A stretch of DNA of 64,000 nucleotides from contig NZ_JAIUIE010000005.1 in NCBI RefSeq assembly GCF_020165495.1, positions 248,001 to 312,000 on the forward strand. Direction: 5' to 3'. The notes under the pieces are model-generated. The model was not told where the DNA came from and searched no databases. It was given only the letters and a program-made list of their open reading frames with translations. This stretch comes from Mesorhizobium sp. BR1-1-16 (GTDB taxonomy: Bacteria; Pseudomonadota; Alphaproteobacteria; Rhizobiales; Kaistiaceae). Positions 1 through 7,504 of this stretch are shown here, piece after piece. Position 1 is the first letter of the stretch. Every line of letters starts with the position of its first letter. The translations under genes and the position numbers were made by a program.

Positions 1-24
1 GCGATCGAGGAGGCCGCAGACTGA
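1..24 (+). CDS. Possible 3' end of an upstream gene
   Basis: Frame 1 reads seven codons (AIEEAAD) and then a TGA at 22-24, which may be the C-terminus of a gene beginning outside the window. It is too short to identify. It lies about 95 nt upstream of leuD on the same strand, so it could be co-transcribed with leuD, but this could equally be non-coding sequence. Confidence 0.25.
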   Translation, partial: AIEEAAD

Positions 25-118
25 CGACGGCCCTCCAAGGGCTGCTGCTTGACCGATGCGCCTTCGCGGCGCATCACCTAACAACCCCGTCTTTCAGGAC
101 GATCCGAGGACGACCGCC

Positions 119-724
119 ATGGACAAGTTCACAACGCTGACCGGTGTCGCAGCTCCGCTGCACTTCATCAATATCGACACCGACATGATCATCCCGAAGG
201 ACTACCTCAAGACGATCAAGCGCACCGGTCTCGGCAAAGGCCTGTTTGCGGAAATGCGCTATCTCGACGACGGCAGCGAGAACCCGGACTTCGTGCTGAA
301 CAAGCCGGCCTATCGCCACGCCTCGATCCTGGTGGCCGGCGACAATTTCGGCTGCGGCTCCTCGCGTGAGCATGCGCCCTGGGCGCTGCTCGACTACGGC
401 ATCCGCTGCGTGATCTCGACGTCTTTCGCCGACATCTTCTACAATAACTGCTTCAACAACGGGATCCTGCCGATCCGCGTCGACAAGGAAGACCTCGACA
501 AGCTGTTCGACGATGCCGAGCGCGGCGAGAATTCACGTATCACCATCGATCTCGCGGCGCAGGAAATCCATGGCCCGGACGGCGGCGTCGTCCATTTCGA
601 TATCGACGCCGAACGCAAGGAGAAGCTCCTGAACGGTCTTGACGATATCGGCCTCACCATGGTGAAGCAGCCGGAGATCGCGACCTTCGAGGCGGCCGTT
701 GCCGAGGAGCGGCCCTGGGCCTGA
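119..724 (+). CDS. leuD: 3-isopropylmalate dehydratase small subunit
   Basis: Small subunit of isopropylmalate isomerase, which with LeuC converts 2-isopropylmalate to 3-isopropylmalate in leucine synthesis in the cytoplasm. The 201-residue product starts [14 protein letters not shown] and has the swivel-domain signature [17 protein letters not shown] at about residues 74-90, the substrate-contact loop of the aconitase superfamily. The ATG at 119 gives the usual family length. An in-frame ATG at 56 would add 21 residues without resemblance to LeuD. leuC is not in the window. A strong bidirectional terminator follows at 748-782. Confidence 0.96.
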   Translation: MDKFTTLTGVAAPLHFINIDTDMIIPKDYLKTIKRTGLGKGLFAEMRYLDDGSENPDFVLNKPAYRHASILVAGDNFGCGSSREHAPWALLDYGIRCVISTSFADIFYNNCFNNGILPIRVDKEDLDKLFDDAERGENSRITIDLAAQEIHGPDGGVVHFDIDAERKEKLLNGLDDIGLTMVKQPEIATFEAAVAEERPWA

Positions 725-747
725 ACCTTCGGCCACCAGACAAACAG

Positions 748-782
748 AAACGGCGTCCGGTCTCGCGACCGGGCGCCGTTTT
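748..782. terminator. Bidirectional terminator between leuD and the DUF1344 cluster
   Basis: A 15-bp stem (748-762 with 767-781, one G-T wobble) closes a 4-nt loop. AAA precedes it and TTTT follows, so it can stop leuD transcription rightward and the DUF1344 operon leftward. Confidence 0.85.
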
Positions 783-810
783 GGTATTCCAACCGAAATA
801 CGACTTGGAC

Positions 811-1086
811 TTAGTTGATGTCCATGCCGTCCTGCGTGGCCGGATGGGGATCGAACGCGCCGATACCCTGCTGGCCATTGGCGGTCACGCCGACTTCCTG
901 GCCCGGGAGCAGGCCGTAAAGCACGGTGCCGTTGGCGAACTGGAACGACTGGCCGGACTTCAGGGTCAGCGTGCCGGTGGCGGGATTGACCGACTCGACG
1001 GTGCCGTTGATCTGCTCGGCGGCGAACGCAGCGGCGCCCGAAGCGAGGAAAGCGAGCGAGGCGGCGGCGATTGCGAACTTGCGCAT
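811..1086 (-). CDS. DUF1344 family secreted protein, copy 1
   Basis: Small exported protein of 91 residues. It has a cleavable signal peptide (MRKFAIAAASLAFLASGAAA, then Phe-Ala-Ala) and a mature domain of about 68 residues with the DUF1344 pattern: GTVESVNPATGTLTLKSGQSF, then a hydrophobic strand and GLLPGQEVGV. The fold is probably a small beta-barrel and the function is unknown. It is the last of three tandem paralogues (811-1765) that differ at few positions. A Shine-Dalgarno AGGAG lies about 9 nt before the ATG. Its C-terminus (PATQDGMDIN) differs from the PANRDGDVN ending of copies 2 and 3, so it is the most diverged copy. Confidence 0.85.
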   Translation of the reverse strand: MRKFAIAAASLAFLASGAAAFAAEQINGTVESVNPATGTLTLKSGQSFQFANGTVLYGLLPGQEVGVTANGQQGIGAFDPHPATQDGMDIN

Positions 1087-1114
1087 GATGATACTCCTAG
1101 AGATAGAATGTTCT

Positions 1115-1128
1115 GCGCCCTGGGGCGC
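1115..1128 (-). other. Intergenic hairpin between DUF1344 copies 2 and 1
   Basis: Inverted repeat GCGCCC-TG-GGGCGC, 6 bp with outer T/A extension, placed between the stop of copy 2 and the Shine-Dalgarno of copy 1. No run of T follows, so it looks more like an RNA-processing or stability element than a full terminator. The same element recurs at 1454-1467. Confidence 0.5.
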
Positions 1129-1151
1129 TGATGGTTGGGCGGTGTCAGGTC

Positions 1152-1424
1152 TTAGTTGACGTCGCCATCACGATTGGCCGGATGGGGATCGAACGCGCCG
1201 ATGCCCTGCTGGCCATTGGCAGTCACGCCGACTTCCTGGCCCGGGAGCAGGCCGTAAAGCACGGTGCCATTCACGAACTGGAACGACTGGCCGGACTTGA
1301 GAGTCAGCGTGCCGGCGGCCGGGTTGACCGTCTCGACGGTGCCCTGGAACTGCTCGGCGGCGAAAGCCGTGGCGCCCGAAGCGAGGAAAGCGAGCGAGGC
1401 GGCAGCGATTGCGAACTTGCGCAT
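1152..1424 (-). CDS. DUF1344 family secreted protein, copy 2
   Basis: Middle copy of the tandem array, 90 residues. The signal peptide is the same as in the neighbours (MRKFAIAAASLAFLASGATA) and the same DUF1344 core follows (GTVETVNPAAGTLTLKSGQSF). It is distinguished by EQFQGT where the other copies have EQINGT. A Shine-Dalgarno AGGAG precedes the ATG (TTAGGAGTATTATCATG). Role unknown; export to the periplasm is inferred from the signal peptide. Confidence 0.85.
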   Translation of the reverse strand: MRKFAIAAASLAFLASGATAFAAEQFQGTVETVNPAAGTLTLKSGQSFQFVNGTVLYGLLPGQEVGVTANGQQGIGAFDPHPANRDGDVN

Positions 1425-1453
1425 GATAATACTCCTAAGGATTGAATGTTTCT

Positions 1454-1467
1454 GCGCCCTGGGGCGC
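1454..1467 (-). other. Intergenic hairpin between DUF1344 copies 3 and 2
   Basis: Second copy of the GCGCCC-TG-GGGCGC inverted repeat, in the same position relative to the genes as the one at 1115-1128. Its conservation in both spacers suggests either simple duplication or a retained RNA role. Confidence 0.5.
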
Positions 1468-1492
1468 TGAATGATTGGGGCGGTGTCAGGTC

Positions 1493-1765
1493 TTAGTTGA
1501 CGTCGCCGTCACGATTGGCCGGATGCGGATCGAAGGCACCGATGCCCTGCGAACCGTTGGCCGCCACACCGACTTCCTGGCCCGGGAGCAGGCCGTAAAG
1601 CACGGTGCCGTTGACGAACTGGAACGACTGGCCGGACTTGAGGGTCAGCGTGCCGGCGGCCGGGTTGACGGTCTCGACGGTGCCGTTGATCTGTTCGGCG
1701 GCGAAGGCCGCGGCGCCCGAAGCGAGGAAGGCGAGCGAGGCGGCGGCGATTGCAAACTTGCGCAT
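1493..1765 (-). CDS. DUF1344 family secreted protein, copy 3 (operon-proximal)
   Basis: First gene of the triplicated array in transcription order, 90 residues, with the shared signal peptide and DUF1344 core. It reads AANGSQGIG near the C-terminus where the others have TANGQQGIG. The ATG at 1765 is chosen because it aligns exactly with the other two copies; 36 further upstream codons are open but unrelated to the family. Its ribosome binding site (GGGAT) is weaker than the AGGAG of copies 1 and 2. The promoter should lie in 1766-2126. Confidence 0.85.
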   Translation of the reverse strand: MRKFAIAAASLAFLASGAAAFAAEQINGTVETVNPAAGTLTLKSGQSFQFVNGTVLYGLLPGQEVGVAANGSQGIGAFDPHPANRDGDVN

Positions 1766-2126
1766 AATGATATCCCGTAGTGATTGTTCTGCCGTGACGA
1801 CGACCGGGGAGCTTCTTACTGCCACCGTTCGTTGCCGGTGAGCCTGATATGGGATTCCCCTCCGGAAGAGCAATTCACGCGATTGTCATTCGAATACCCC
1901 TTGAACCCCTCCCCCGCACGTTTGATCGCCGAAGTAGCAATATTACGGAACAATTATCCGATAGAACGGGCATTTTAGGAATGACCGTCCGGTTCGAACC
2001 GTCATTGTTCACACTTCTGCACGGAGCTGTTTAGGAAATAGCGACGCTTATGATAAGCCTTCCCTATTGTCCGCGATCCTGCCTCACAATCATGTCAGTC
2101 CGTTGCGAACAATCCTCGCGAGGCTG
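1766..2126. other. 361-bp intergenic region upstream of the DUF1344 array
   Basis: No gene seen. It is AT-richer than the surroundings around 1931-2060 and contains a perfect 12-bp palindrome, CGGTTCGAACCG, at 1990-2001, flanked by ATGAC (1981-1985) and GTCAT (2001-2005) in inverted orientation. This could be an operator for the leftward DUF1344 operon. No convincing sigma-70 boxes were found. Confidence 0.4.
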
Positions 2127-3011
2127 TCAGCCACTGCGCGCTTGAATGGCTTCCAGACGGGCAAGAAGCCGCTTGCCCGCCTCGGCATGCAGCCGTTCGA
2201 CCATCCGGCCCTCGAAGGCGACAACACCGAGGCCCCGATGCCGCGGCTCATCGAATAGCCCTGCGATGCGGCGGGCTTCCGCGATCGCCGCCAGATCCGG
2301 CGCGAAGATGCTGTTGGCGCCTGCGATCTGGCGCGGATGGATGAGGCTCTTGCCATCGAAGCCACAGTCGCGCGCCTGGCGGCACTCGGCCTCAAAGGCC
2401 GCCATATCGGTGAGATCGTTGAAGACACCATCAATGACGTCGAGCCCGCCGGCTCGCCCGGCGGCCAGGACATTCATCAGCCACGGCACCATCGGCGCCC
2501 GCCCCGGCAGCTGCCGCGCCCCCGTCTCCACGGCGAGGTCGTTGAGCCCGAGTACCAATGCGACAAGCGGATAGGCCGCGTCGCCCGCAAGCGCGATCGA
2601 AAGCGGATCGGCGACCGCCCGTGCCGTCTCAATCATCGCCCAGAGCGGCATTATCGCCCCGGGCGCAGCTTCAGCCGCGCTGCGCCGCATGGCGTCGAGA
2701 TCGGCGGCCGTGGCGATCTTCGGCACCAGCACGCCGTCGGGCCGAGCCGGCAGGATCGCCGCGAGATCCGCCGCACCCAGGCCGTCCGCCGGCCCATTGA
2801 TCCGCACGACGATCTCCGGTGCATGAGGATGCCGCGGAACGGCCAACAACGCCGCTACCCGAGCCCGGGCCGCCGGCTTTTCAGCCGGCGCGACTGAATC
2901 CTCGAGATCGAGGATCACGACGTCGGCGCCGAGCCCCATCGCCTTTTCGAGCGCGCGCGGATTGGCACCCGGCACATAGAGGACGGAGCGGCGCGGGCGG
3001 CTGGACGGCAT
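2127..3011 (-). CDS. HpcH/HpaI aldolase / CitE-like CoA ester lyase
   Basis: TIM-barrel lyase of the citrate lyase beta-subunit / malyl-CoA lyase family, 294 residues, which cleaves or forms C-C bonds on CoA thioesters with Mg2+. Visible signatures are RSVLYVPGAN at the start, DLEDSVAP with the metal-binding acidic residues near 36-41, VVRING (substrate Arg), MIETARAV (catalytic Glu), LGLNDL and GKSLIHPRQI. The ATG at 3011 is preceded by GAGGACATCAC and yields the usual N-terminus; the upstream ATG at 3080 gives a non-homologous extension. Substrate not identifiable from sequence. It diverges from the pyridoxal kinase gene. Confidence 0.85.
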   Translation of the reverse strand: MPSSRPRRSVLYVPGANPRALEKAMGLGADVVILDLEDSVAPAEKPAARARVAALLAVPRHPHAPEIVVRINGPADGLGAADLAAILPARPDGVLVPKIATAADLDAMRRSAAEAAPGAIMPLWAMIETARAVADPLSIALAGDAAYPLVALVLGLNDLAVETGARQLPGRAPMVPWLMNVLAAGRAGGLDVIDGVFNDLTDMAAFEAECRQARDCGFDGKSLIHPRQIAGANSIFAPDLAAIAEARRIAGLFDEPRHRGLGVVAFEGRMVERLHAEAGKRLLARLEAIQARSG

Positions 3012-3104
3012 TGTGATGTCCTCGGAAATCGCTGCTGAGCAGGCATGCGGCGCCGCGCGATCGAATCGGCTAGGGTCCACGCCTCAGTTCGAAGGTAGCA
3101 ACAG

Positions 3105-3968
3105 ATGCCGGTCAGCCCGAAGCCCGCCGTTCTCGTCCTCACATCGGAGGTGGTGCGCGGCGCCGTCGGCGGCCGTGCCGCCGGCTTCGCCCTGGAACGG
3201 CTCGGCTTTCCGCTCTGGACCGTTCACACGGTGACACTGCCCTGGCACCCGGGTCATGACCGCGCCAGCCGGATCGTCCCGGACGAACCGTCCTTCACCG
3301 CCTTGATCGACGACCTTCTCCGCGCGCCCTGGCTCGCCGAGATCGGCGGCATCCTGACTGGTTATGTCGGATCGGCCAGCCAGCCCGCCGCCATTGCCCG
3401 CCTCATCGACGCCGTCAGGAAGACGAACCCCGACGTTCTTTATCTCTGCGATCCGGTGATGGGCGATAACGGCGCGCTGTATGTCCCCGAGGCCAACGCC
3501 GCGGCGATCCGCGATCACCTGGTCCCCCGCGCCGATATCCTGACACCCAACCTGACCGAACTCGGCTTCCTCGCCGGCCGGCCGATCGCAAGCCGCAATG
3601 AGGCCATCGCAACGGCGCGTGCCCTTGCCGCGCCGCGCGTCGCCGTCACCTCGGCGCTCTCGGGCGGCGGCGAGACGGAGACGCTTCTGGTGACCGCCGA
3701 CGCAGTCCTCTCGGCCCGTCACACCCTGTTCGATGGCCGCGTGCCGAACGGCACAGGCGACCTTTTCGCCGGATTGATGCTGGCGCGCCTCCTTGACGGC
3801 GCCGACGACAGCACCGCACTCAGCCAGACAACAGCAACGCTGGTCGACCTTCTCGCAGCGGCCCGCGCGCTGGGCACTGACGAATTGCCGCTGGCAACGC
3901 TGCAGGAACGGCTCGTCACGCCAGAGGCCAGGGTGGTGGTCCGCGCCGATACAACGGCCACGCCGTGA
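3105..3968 (+). CDS. pdxY: PdxY-type pyridoxal kinase
   Basis: Ribokinase-superfamily kinase, 287 residues, phosphorylating pyridoxal with ATP in the B6 salvage pathway. Motifs: TSEVVRGAVGG at the N-terminus (substrate lid), GYVGS at 86-90, DPVMGD at 116-121, TPNLTELG near 147, and the anion-hole/catalytic motif NGTGD at 215-219 with the catalytic Asp219. The stop codon overlaps the GTG start of the DUF429 gene by four bases (GTGA), so the two are translationally coupled. Related thiamine or hydroxymethylpyrimidine kinases are the alternative, but the N-terminal pattern favours pyridoxal kinase. Confidence 0.85.
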   Translation: MPVSPKPAVLVLTSEVVRGAVGGRAAGFALERLGFPLWTVHTVTLPWHPGHDRASRIVPDEPSFTALIDDLLRAPWLAEIGGILTGYVGSASQPAAIARLIDAVRKTNPDVLYLCDPVMGDNGALYVPEANAAAIRDHLVPRADILTPNLTELGFLAGRPIASRNEAIATARALAAPRVAVTSALSGGGETETLLVTADAVLSARHTLFDGRVPNGTGDLFAGLMLARLLDGADDSTALSQTTATLVDLLAAARALGTDELPLATLQERLVTPEARVVVRADTTATP

Positions 3969-4681
3969 CCGGTTGGGTCGCGGGAGTCGATGGCTGCAGG
4001 GCCGGTTGGATCGCAATGATGCTGCCGGATACCGGCGCACCGCTGGTGTTCGTCACGCCACGCTTCGCCGATATTCTCGCGCATGAGGCCGAACCGGGGA
4101 TCATCGCCGTCGATATGCCGATCGGCCTTCCCGACAGCGTCGGACCGGGTGGGCGCGGACCGGAGCGGCTGGTCCGGGCCAAGCTTGGCGAGCGGCAGTC
4201 CTCGGTCTTCGCGATTCCGCCGCGCGCCGCTGTGATGGCGAGCGATTTTGCTGCCGCCACCGCCGCATCTCTCGCGGCGTCCATGCCACCCCGTAAGGTG
4301 TCACGTCAGGCATTCGGGTTGTTCGCCAAGATACGCGAAATCGATACCCTGATGACGGCCTCGCTGGAAGCGCGGGTCTATGAAAGCCATCCGGAACTGG
4401 CCTTCTGGCAGTTGAACGCGCACGCCCCCATGACTCTGCCGAAGAAGGTGCGCGGCAAGTCGAACCCACCGGGTCTTGCCGAGAGACAGGCGTTGCTCGT
4501 CCGTCATGGCTATGACGCCGAACTGCTTTCAACCCCGCCACGCGGCGCGGGCCTTGATGATCTGCTGGACGCCGCCGTGCTTGCCCTCATCGCCCGGCGC
4601 ATTGCGCGCGGCGAGGCCATGTCTTTTCCGGCGGAGCCTGAGCGCGACGCGAAGGGTCTGCGCATGGCGATCTGGGCCTGA
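3965..4681 (+). CDS. DUF429 family protein (predicted RNase H-like nuclease)
   Basis: 238-residue protein of the DUF429 family. It begins GVDGCRAGW (an RNase H-fold first strand with the conserved Asp) and has AVDMPIGLP near residue 50, RQSSVFAIPPR, and ESHPELAFWQLN in the middle. The family is predicted to hold metal-dependent nuclease-like folds; no substrate is established. GTG start at 3965, overlapping the pdxY stop. The coupling to pdxY suggests shared expression but does not explain the function. Confidence 0.8.
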   Translation: MTGWVAGVDGCRAGWIAMMLPDTGAPLVFVTPRFADILAHEAEPGIIAVDMPIGLPDSVGPGGRGPERLVRAKLGERQSSVFAIPPRAAVMASDFAAATAASLAASMPPRKVSRQAFGLFAKIREIDTLMTASLEARVYESHPELAFWQLNAHAPMTLPKKVRGKSNPPGLAERQALLVRHGYDAELLSTPPRGAGLDDLLDAAVLALIARRIARGEAMSFPAEPERDAKGLRMAIWA

Positions 4682-4782
4682 GCGGCTGCGACGCGGCTTG
4701 ACCTTCGCCGCATCGGCGGGACAATGATCTTTGAGAGGCGGTCGCGAGATCGCTCCCCTTTCCAGAGGACAGTCGCAGTACC

Positions 4783-5199
4783 ATGAGCAAAGTGAAGATC
4801 ACCGCCGGCCCCTACACCTTCTTTGGTGAGTTCGAGGAAGAGGCCGCTCCGAAGACCGTTGCGGTGTTCAAGAAGCTGCTGCCTTATCGCGAGAAGATCA
4901 TTCATGTTCGCTGGAGCGGCGAAGGCTGCTGGATCCCGCTCGGCGATCTCGATCTCGGGCTCGGCTATGAGAACCACACGTCCTACCCGGCGCCCGGCCA
5001 GTTCATCCTCTATCCGGGCGGAATCAGCGAGACCGAGATTCTGCTCGCCTATGGCGGCGTGCATTTCGCTTCGAAGCTCGGCCAGCTCGCCGGCAATCAT
5101 TTCCTGACCATCACCGAGGGCAAGGAAAACCTGACCGCCCTCGGCAAGGCCACCCTCTGGAAGGGCGCGCAGGACATCCTGTTCGAAGCGGTCGACTGA
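4783..5199 (+). CDS. DUF3830 family protein (cyclophilin-like fold)
   Basis: 138-residue cytoplasmic protein with no signal peptide. It shows the DUF3830 features: an N-terminal KITAGPYTFFGEFEEEAAPKT strand region, WSGEGCWIPLGD, a YPAPGQFILYPGG turn and EILLAYGG. The family adopts a cyclophilin-like beta-barrel but lacks known isomerase function and is often found with hydantoin or amide metabolism genes. AGAGGA stands about 12 nt before the ATG. It stands alone between DUF429 (100 nt upstream) and UPF0303 (100 nt downstream). Confidence 0.75.
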   Translation: MSKVKITAGPYTFFGEFEEEAAPKTVAVFKKLLPYREKIIHVRWSGEGCWIPLGDLDLGLGYENHTSYPAPGQFILYPGGISETEILLAYGGVHFASKLGQLAGNHFLTITEGKENLTALGKATLWKGAQDILFEAVD

Positions 5200-5299
5200 T
5201 CGGGCGCGGAAGGCTCGCGCGAACGCGCCAGTCTCGATAGCGGCGCCTTGGCCGATCGAAGGATCGTCCGAAGCGCCGATTCACCACGGGGAGGATGTC

Positions 5300-5809
5300 A
5301 TGACCGATGATGCAACGCTGCTCGACGAATTGCTCGAGCAGGAGGAACGGCTCGTATTCGACCGCTTTGACAATGAAACCGCCATTCTGCTGGGCACGCG
5401 GATCCTTGAGCGTGCGCGCTCTGCCAAGCAGGCTGTTGTCGTCGACATCTCGCGCGGCGACCAGCGGCTGTTCTATGCCGCGCTCGCCGGAACCAGCCCC
5501 GACAATGAGTTCTGGGTTGCCGGCAAGATCGCGGTGGTTAAGCGCTTCGGCCATTCCTCGTTCTATGTCGGCCAGAAGGCCCGCATCCGCGGCGTCGATT
5601 TCGCCGACGCCTCGCTGGTCGACAAGCAGCAGTTCCGCGCCCATGGCGGATGCTTCCCGATTATCGTTGCCAATGTCGGCATTGTCGGCACGGCCACCGT
5701 ATCCGGACTGCCGCAAGCCGAAGATCATGCGCTCGTCGTCGCTGTCATCGAAGAGGTGCTGGCCGAGATCGGGTCCGGCGAGGCGCGCACGGAGGTCTGG
5801 ACAGCCTGA
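5300..5809 (+). CDS. UPF0303 / heme-degrading-domain-like protein
   Basis: 169-residue protein matching the UPF0303 family: an acidic helical start (LLDELLEQEERLVFDRF), a central AVVVDISRGDQRLFYAALAG, then FGHSSFYVG and GGCFPIIVANVGIVGTATVSG, typical of the GlcG/HbpS-like alpha-beta fold. Some family members bind heme, but no function is proven for this branch. A strong Shine-Dalgarno (GGGAGGATGTC) precedes the ATG at 5300. It converges with the rpoH-type gene. Confidence 0.8.
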   Translation: MTDDATLLDELLEQEERLVFDRFDNETAILLGTRILERARSAKQAVVVDISRGDQRLFYAALAGTSPDNEFWVAGKIAVVKRFGHSSFYVGQKARIRGVDFADASLVDKQQFRAHGGCFPIIVANVGIVGTATVSGLPQAEDHALVVAVIEEVLAEIGSGEARTEVWTA

Positions 5810-5835
5810 GCCATCCGCCCTCGCGCGGATTAGGC

Positions 5836-6702
5836 TCAGGCAAGGCTCATCGGATGCGGATGGTCGCGCAACAGGGCGGCCTTGACCTTCTCCATCGCCC
5901 GCCCCTCGATCTGCCGCACGCGCTCCTTGGAAATGCCGAGAGCAACGCCGAGCTCTTCCAGCGTCACCGTCTCCTCGCTCAGCCGGCGCGCCTTCAGGAT
6001 GCGCGCCTCACGCGGCGACAACACGTCCATCGCCTGGCGCAGCCAGGCTGACCAACGTGCGCCATCGATCGCATCGCCGACGCGCTCGTCGGGCAGCGGT
6101 GTATCATCGACCAGGAAATCCTGGCGGTCCGATGCTGCCGACTCTCCATCGCCGACCGGCGCGTTGAGCGAGGCATCCGAGCCGGAGAGCCGCGCATCCA
6201 TGACGGCGACATCGTCGGTGGAGACGCCGATCGCCAAGGCGATCTGCTGATAGATCTGGCGGCTGTTCCCGGTTTCCCCATTGCGCGCCAGCTTGGCGCG
6301 GAGCCGGCGCAGATTGAAGAACAGTGCCTTCTGAGTCGACGAGGTGCCGCCGCGCACGATCGACCAGTTGCGCAGCACGTAGTCCTGAATGGCCGCACGG
6401 ATCCACCAGGTCGCATAGGTCGAGAAGCGAATTTCGCGTTCAGGCTCGAACCGCGCCGCCGCTTCAAGAAGGCCGACATTGCCCTCCTGGATCAGGTCGC
6501 TCATCGGCAATCCGAAATGCCGAAAGCGGGCAGCGAGAGCGATAACGAGCCGCATATGGGCCTGGGTGAGCTGATGCAGCGCCGCCTGGTCGTGCCCATC
6601 GCGCCAGAGCACTGCGAGGTCGTGCTCCTGCTCGCGCTCCAGATACGGAGCCTGCATGGCCGCCTTCACGAACTGGCGGCTCGAAAGTGTCGACATGGCC
6701 AT
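5836..6702 (-). CDS. rpoH: RNA polymerase sigma-32 (heat-shock) factor
   Basis: Group 3 sigma factor of 288 residues that directs RNA polymerase to heat-shock or stress promoters. Region 2 contains HMRLVIALAARFRHFGLPMSDLIQEGNVGLLEAA and FSTYATWWIRAAIQDYVLRNW (-10 recognition). The RpoH box QKALFFNLRRLR lies at about 124-135. Region 4 ends with LEELGVALGISKERVRQIEGRAMEKVKAAL. The RpoH box separates it from RpoD and RpoS. Alphaproteobacteria often carry two rpoH genes; the divergent region 1 here suggests the RpoH2-type paralogue, which is inference. ATG at 6702 or at 6696 (Met-Ala-Met). Confidence 0.9.
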   Translation of the reverse strand: MAMSTLSSRQFVKAAMQAPYLEREQEHDLAVLWRDGHDQAALHQLTQAHMRLVIALAARFRHFGLPMSDLIQEGNVGLLEAAARFEPEREIRFSTYATWWIRAAIQDYVLRNWSIVRGGTSSTQKALFFNLRRLRAKLARNGETGNSRQIYQQIALAIGVSTDDVAVMDARLSGSDASLNAPVGDGESAASDRQDFLVDDTPLPDERVGDAIDGARWSAWLRQAMDVLSPREARILKARRLSEETVTLEELGVALGISKERVRQIEGRAMEKVKAALLRDHPHPMSLA

Positions 6703-6811
6703 TCGCTGGGGTTCCCGTTCTCACCACCCGCATTCACAAGGTGATACGGATGGCGGAGGCGAACGGTTGCGTCCGGCTTGCACACATCAGCGTGATCAAG
6801 CTCGTGGCCTT

Positions 6812-6847
6812 GCGAAAACAAGACGCCCGGCCAAAGGAGCCGGGCGC
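6812..6847 (-). terminator. Intrinsic terminator of carD
   Basis: Stem CGCCCGGC (6824-6831) with GCCGGGCG (6839-6846) around a 7-nt loop, followed on the minus strand by TCTTGTTTT. It sits between the carD stop and the rpoH start, so the two genes are probably separate transcripts. Confidence 0.75.
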
Positions 6848-6904
6848 TTGGTCTGCTATTCAGCGATGTGGCCCGAAGACCGCGTCAATTCGGCGCAGCA
6901 GCGA

Positions 6905-7504
6905 TCACGCCGCCTCGTCATGCGACTCGTCGCCATCATCCTCCGGCTCGGCCTCGGCAGTGGCCTCGTCGCCCTTGCCGCCACGGCGCGGGCTCTTGGC
7001 GAGGTTCTGCTCGATCTGGCGGACGGCCTCGGTCTCGGAAATCTCGCTGACGGCGGCGATCTCCCGCGACATCCGGTCGAGCGCTGCCTCATAGAGCTGG
7101 CGCTCCGAGTAGGACTGCTCGGGCTGGCTGTCGGAGCGGAAGAGATCGCGCACCACTTCGGAGATCGAGATCAGATCGCCCGAATTGATCTTCGCCTCAT
7201 ATTCCTGCGCCCGGCGGCTCCACATCGTGCGCTTGACGCGCGCGCGGCCGCGGATCGTCTCCAGCGCCTTCTTGACGGTGGCAGCATCGGAGAGCTTACG
7301 CATACCCACGGCCGTCGCCTTGGCGACCGGCACGCGCAGTTTCATCTTGTCCTTCTCGAATGAAATCACGAACAGCTCGAGCTTCATGCCGGCCACTTCC
7401 TGTTCCTCGAGACCGACGATCTCGCCGACGCCATGCGCCGGATAGACGATGCGTTCGCTCGTCTTGAAATCGGAACGAAGAGTGGTCTTCTTGATTGCGG
7501 CCAT
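6905..7504 (-). CDS. carD: CarD family transcriptional regulator
   Basis: 199-residue RNA-polymerase-binding regulator. The N-terminal CarD/TRCF RNAP-interaction domain (about 14-75) starts with SERIVYPAHGVGEIVGLEEQEV, and a helical DNA-binding region follows (RTMWSRRAQEYEAKINSGDL, YEAALDRMSREIAAV). The C-terminal 35 residues are acidic and disordered. Such proteins stabilise open promoter complexes, notably at rRNA promoters. AAGGAG lies about 11 nt before the ATG. A long (over 300 nt) upstream gap leaves room for a remote promoter. The order helicase - S4 - fdxA - carD is common in rhizobia. Confidence 0.92.
   Translation of the reverse strand: MAAIKKTTLRSDFKTSERIVYPAHGVGEIVGLEEQEVAGMKLELFVISFEKDKMKLRVPVAKATAVGMRKLSDAATVKKALETIRGRARVKRTMWSRRAQEYEAKINSGDLISISEVVRDLFRSDSQPEQSYSERQLYEAALDRMSREIAAVSEISETEAVRQIEQNLAKSPRRGGKGDEATAEAEPEDDGDESHDEAA

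Larger units (their letters stand above)
811..1765 (-). repeat. Triplicated DUF1344 gene array, unit about 340 bp
   Basis: Three direct repeats start at 1086, 1424 and 1765 on the minus strand (periods 338 and 341 nt). Each unit holds a whole gene. The coding parts are almost identical over the signal peptide and the GTLTLKSGQSFQF region, which points to recent tandem duplication or ongoing gene conversion. Confidence 0.85.

Noticed and set aside
1985-2005. tRNA-like GGTTCGAACC
   Set aside because: It resembles a T loop but no acceptor, D or anticodon arm can be folded around it. It is a plain palindrome.
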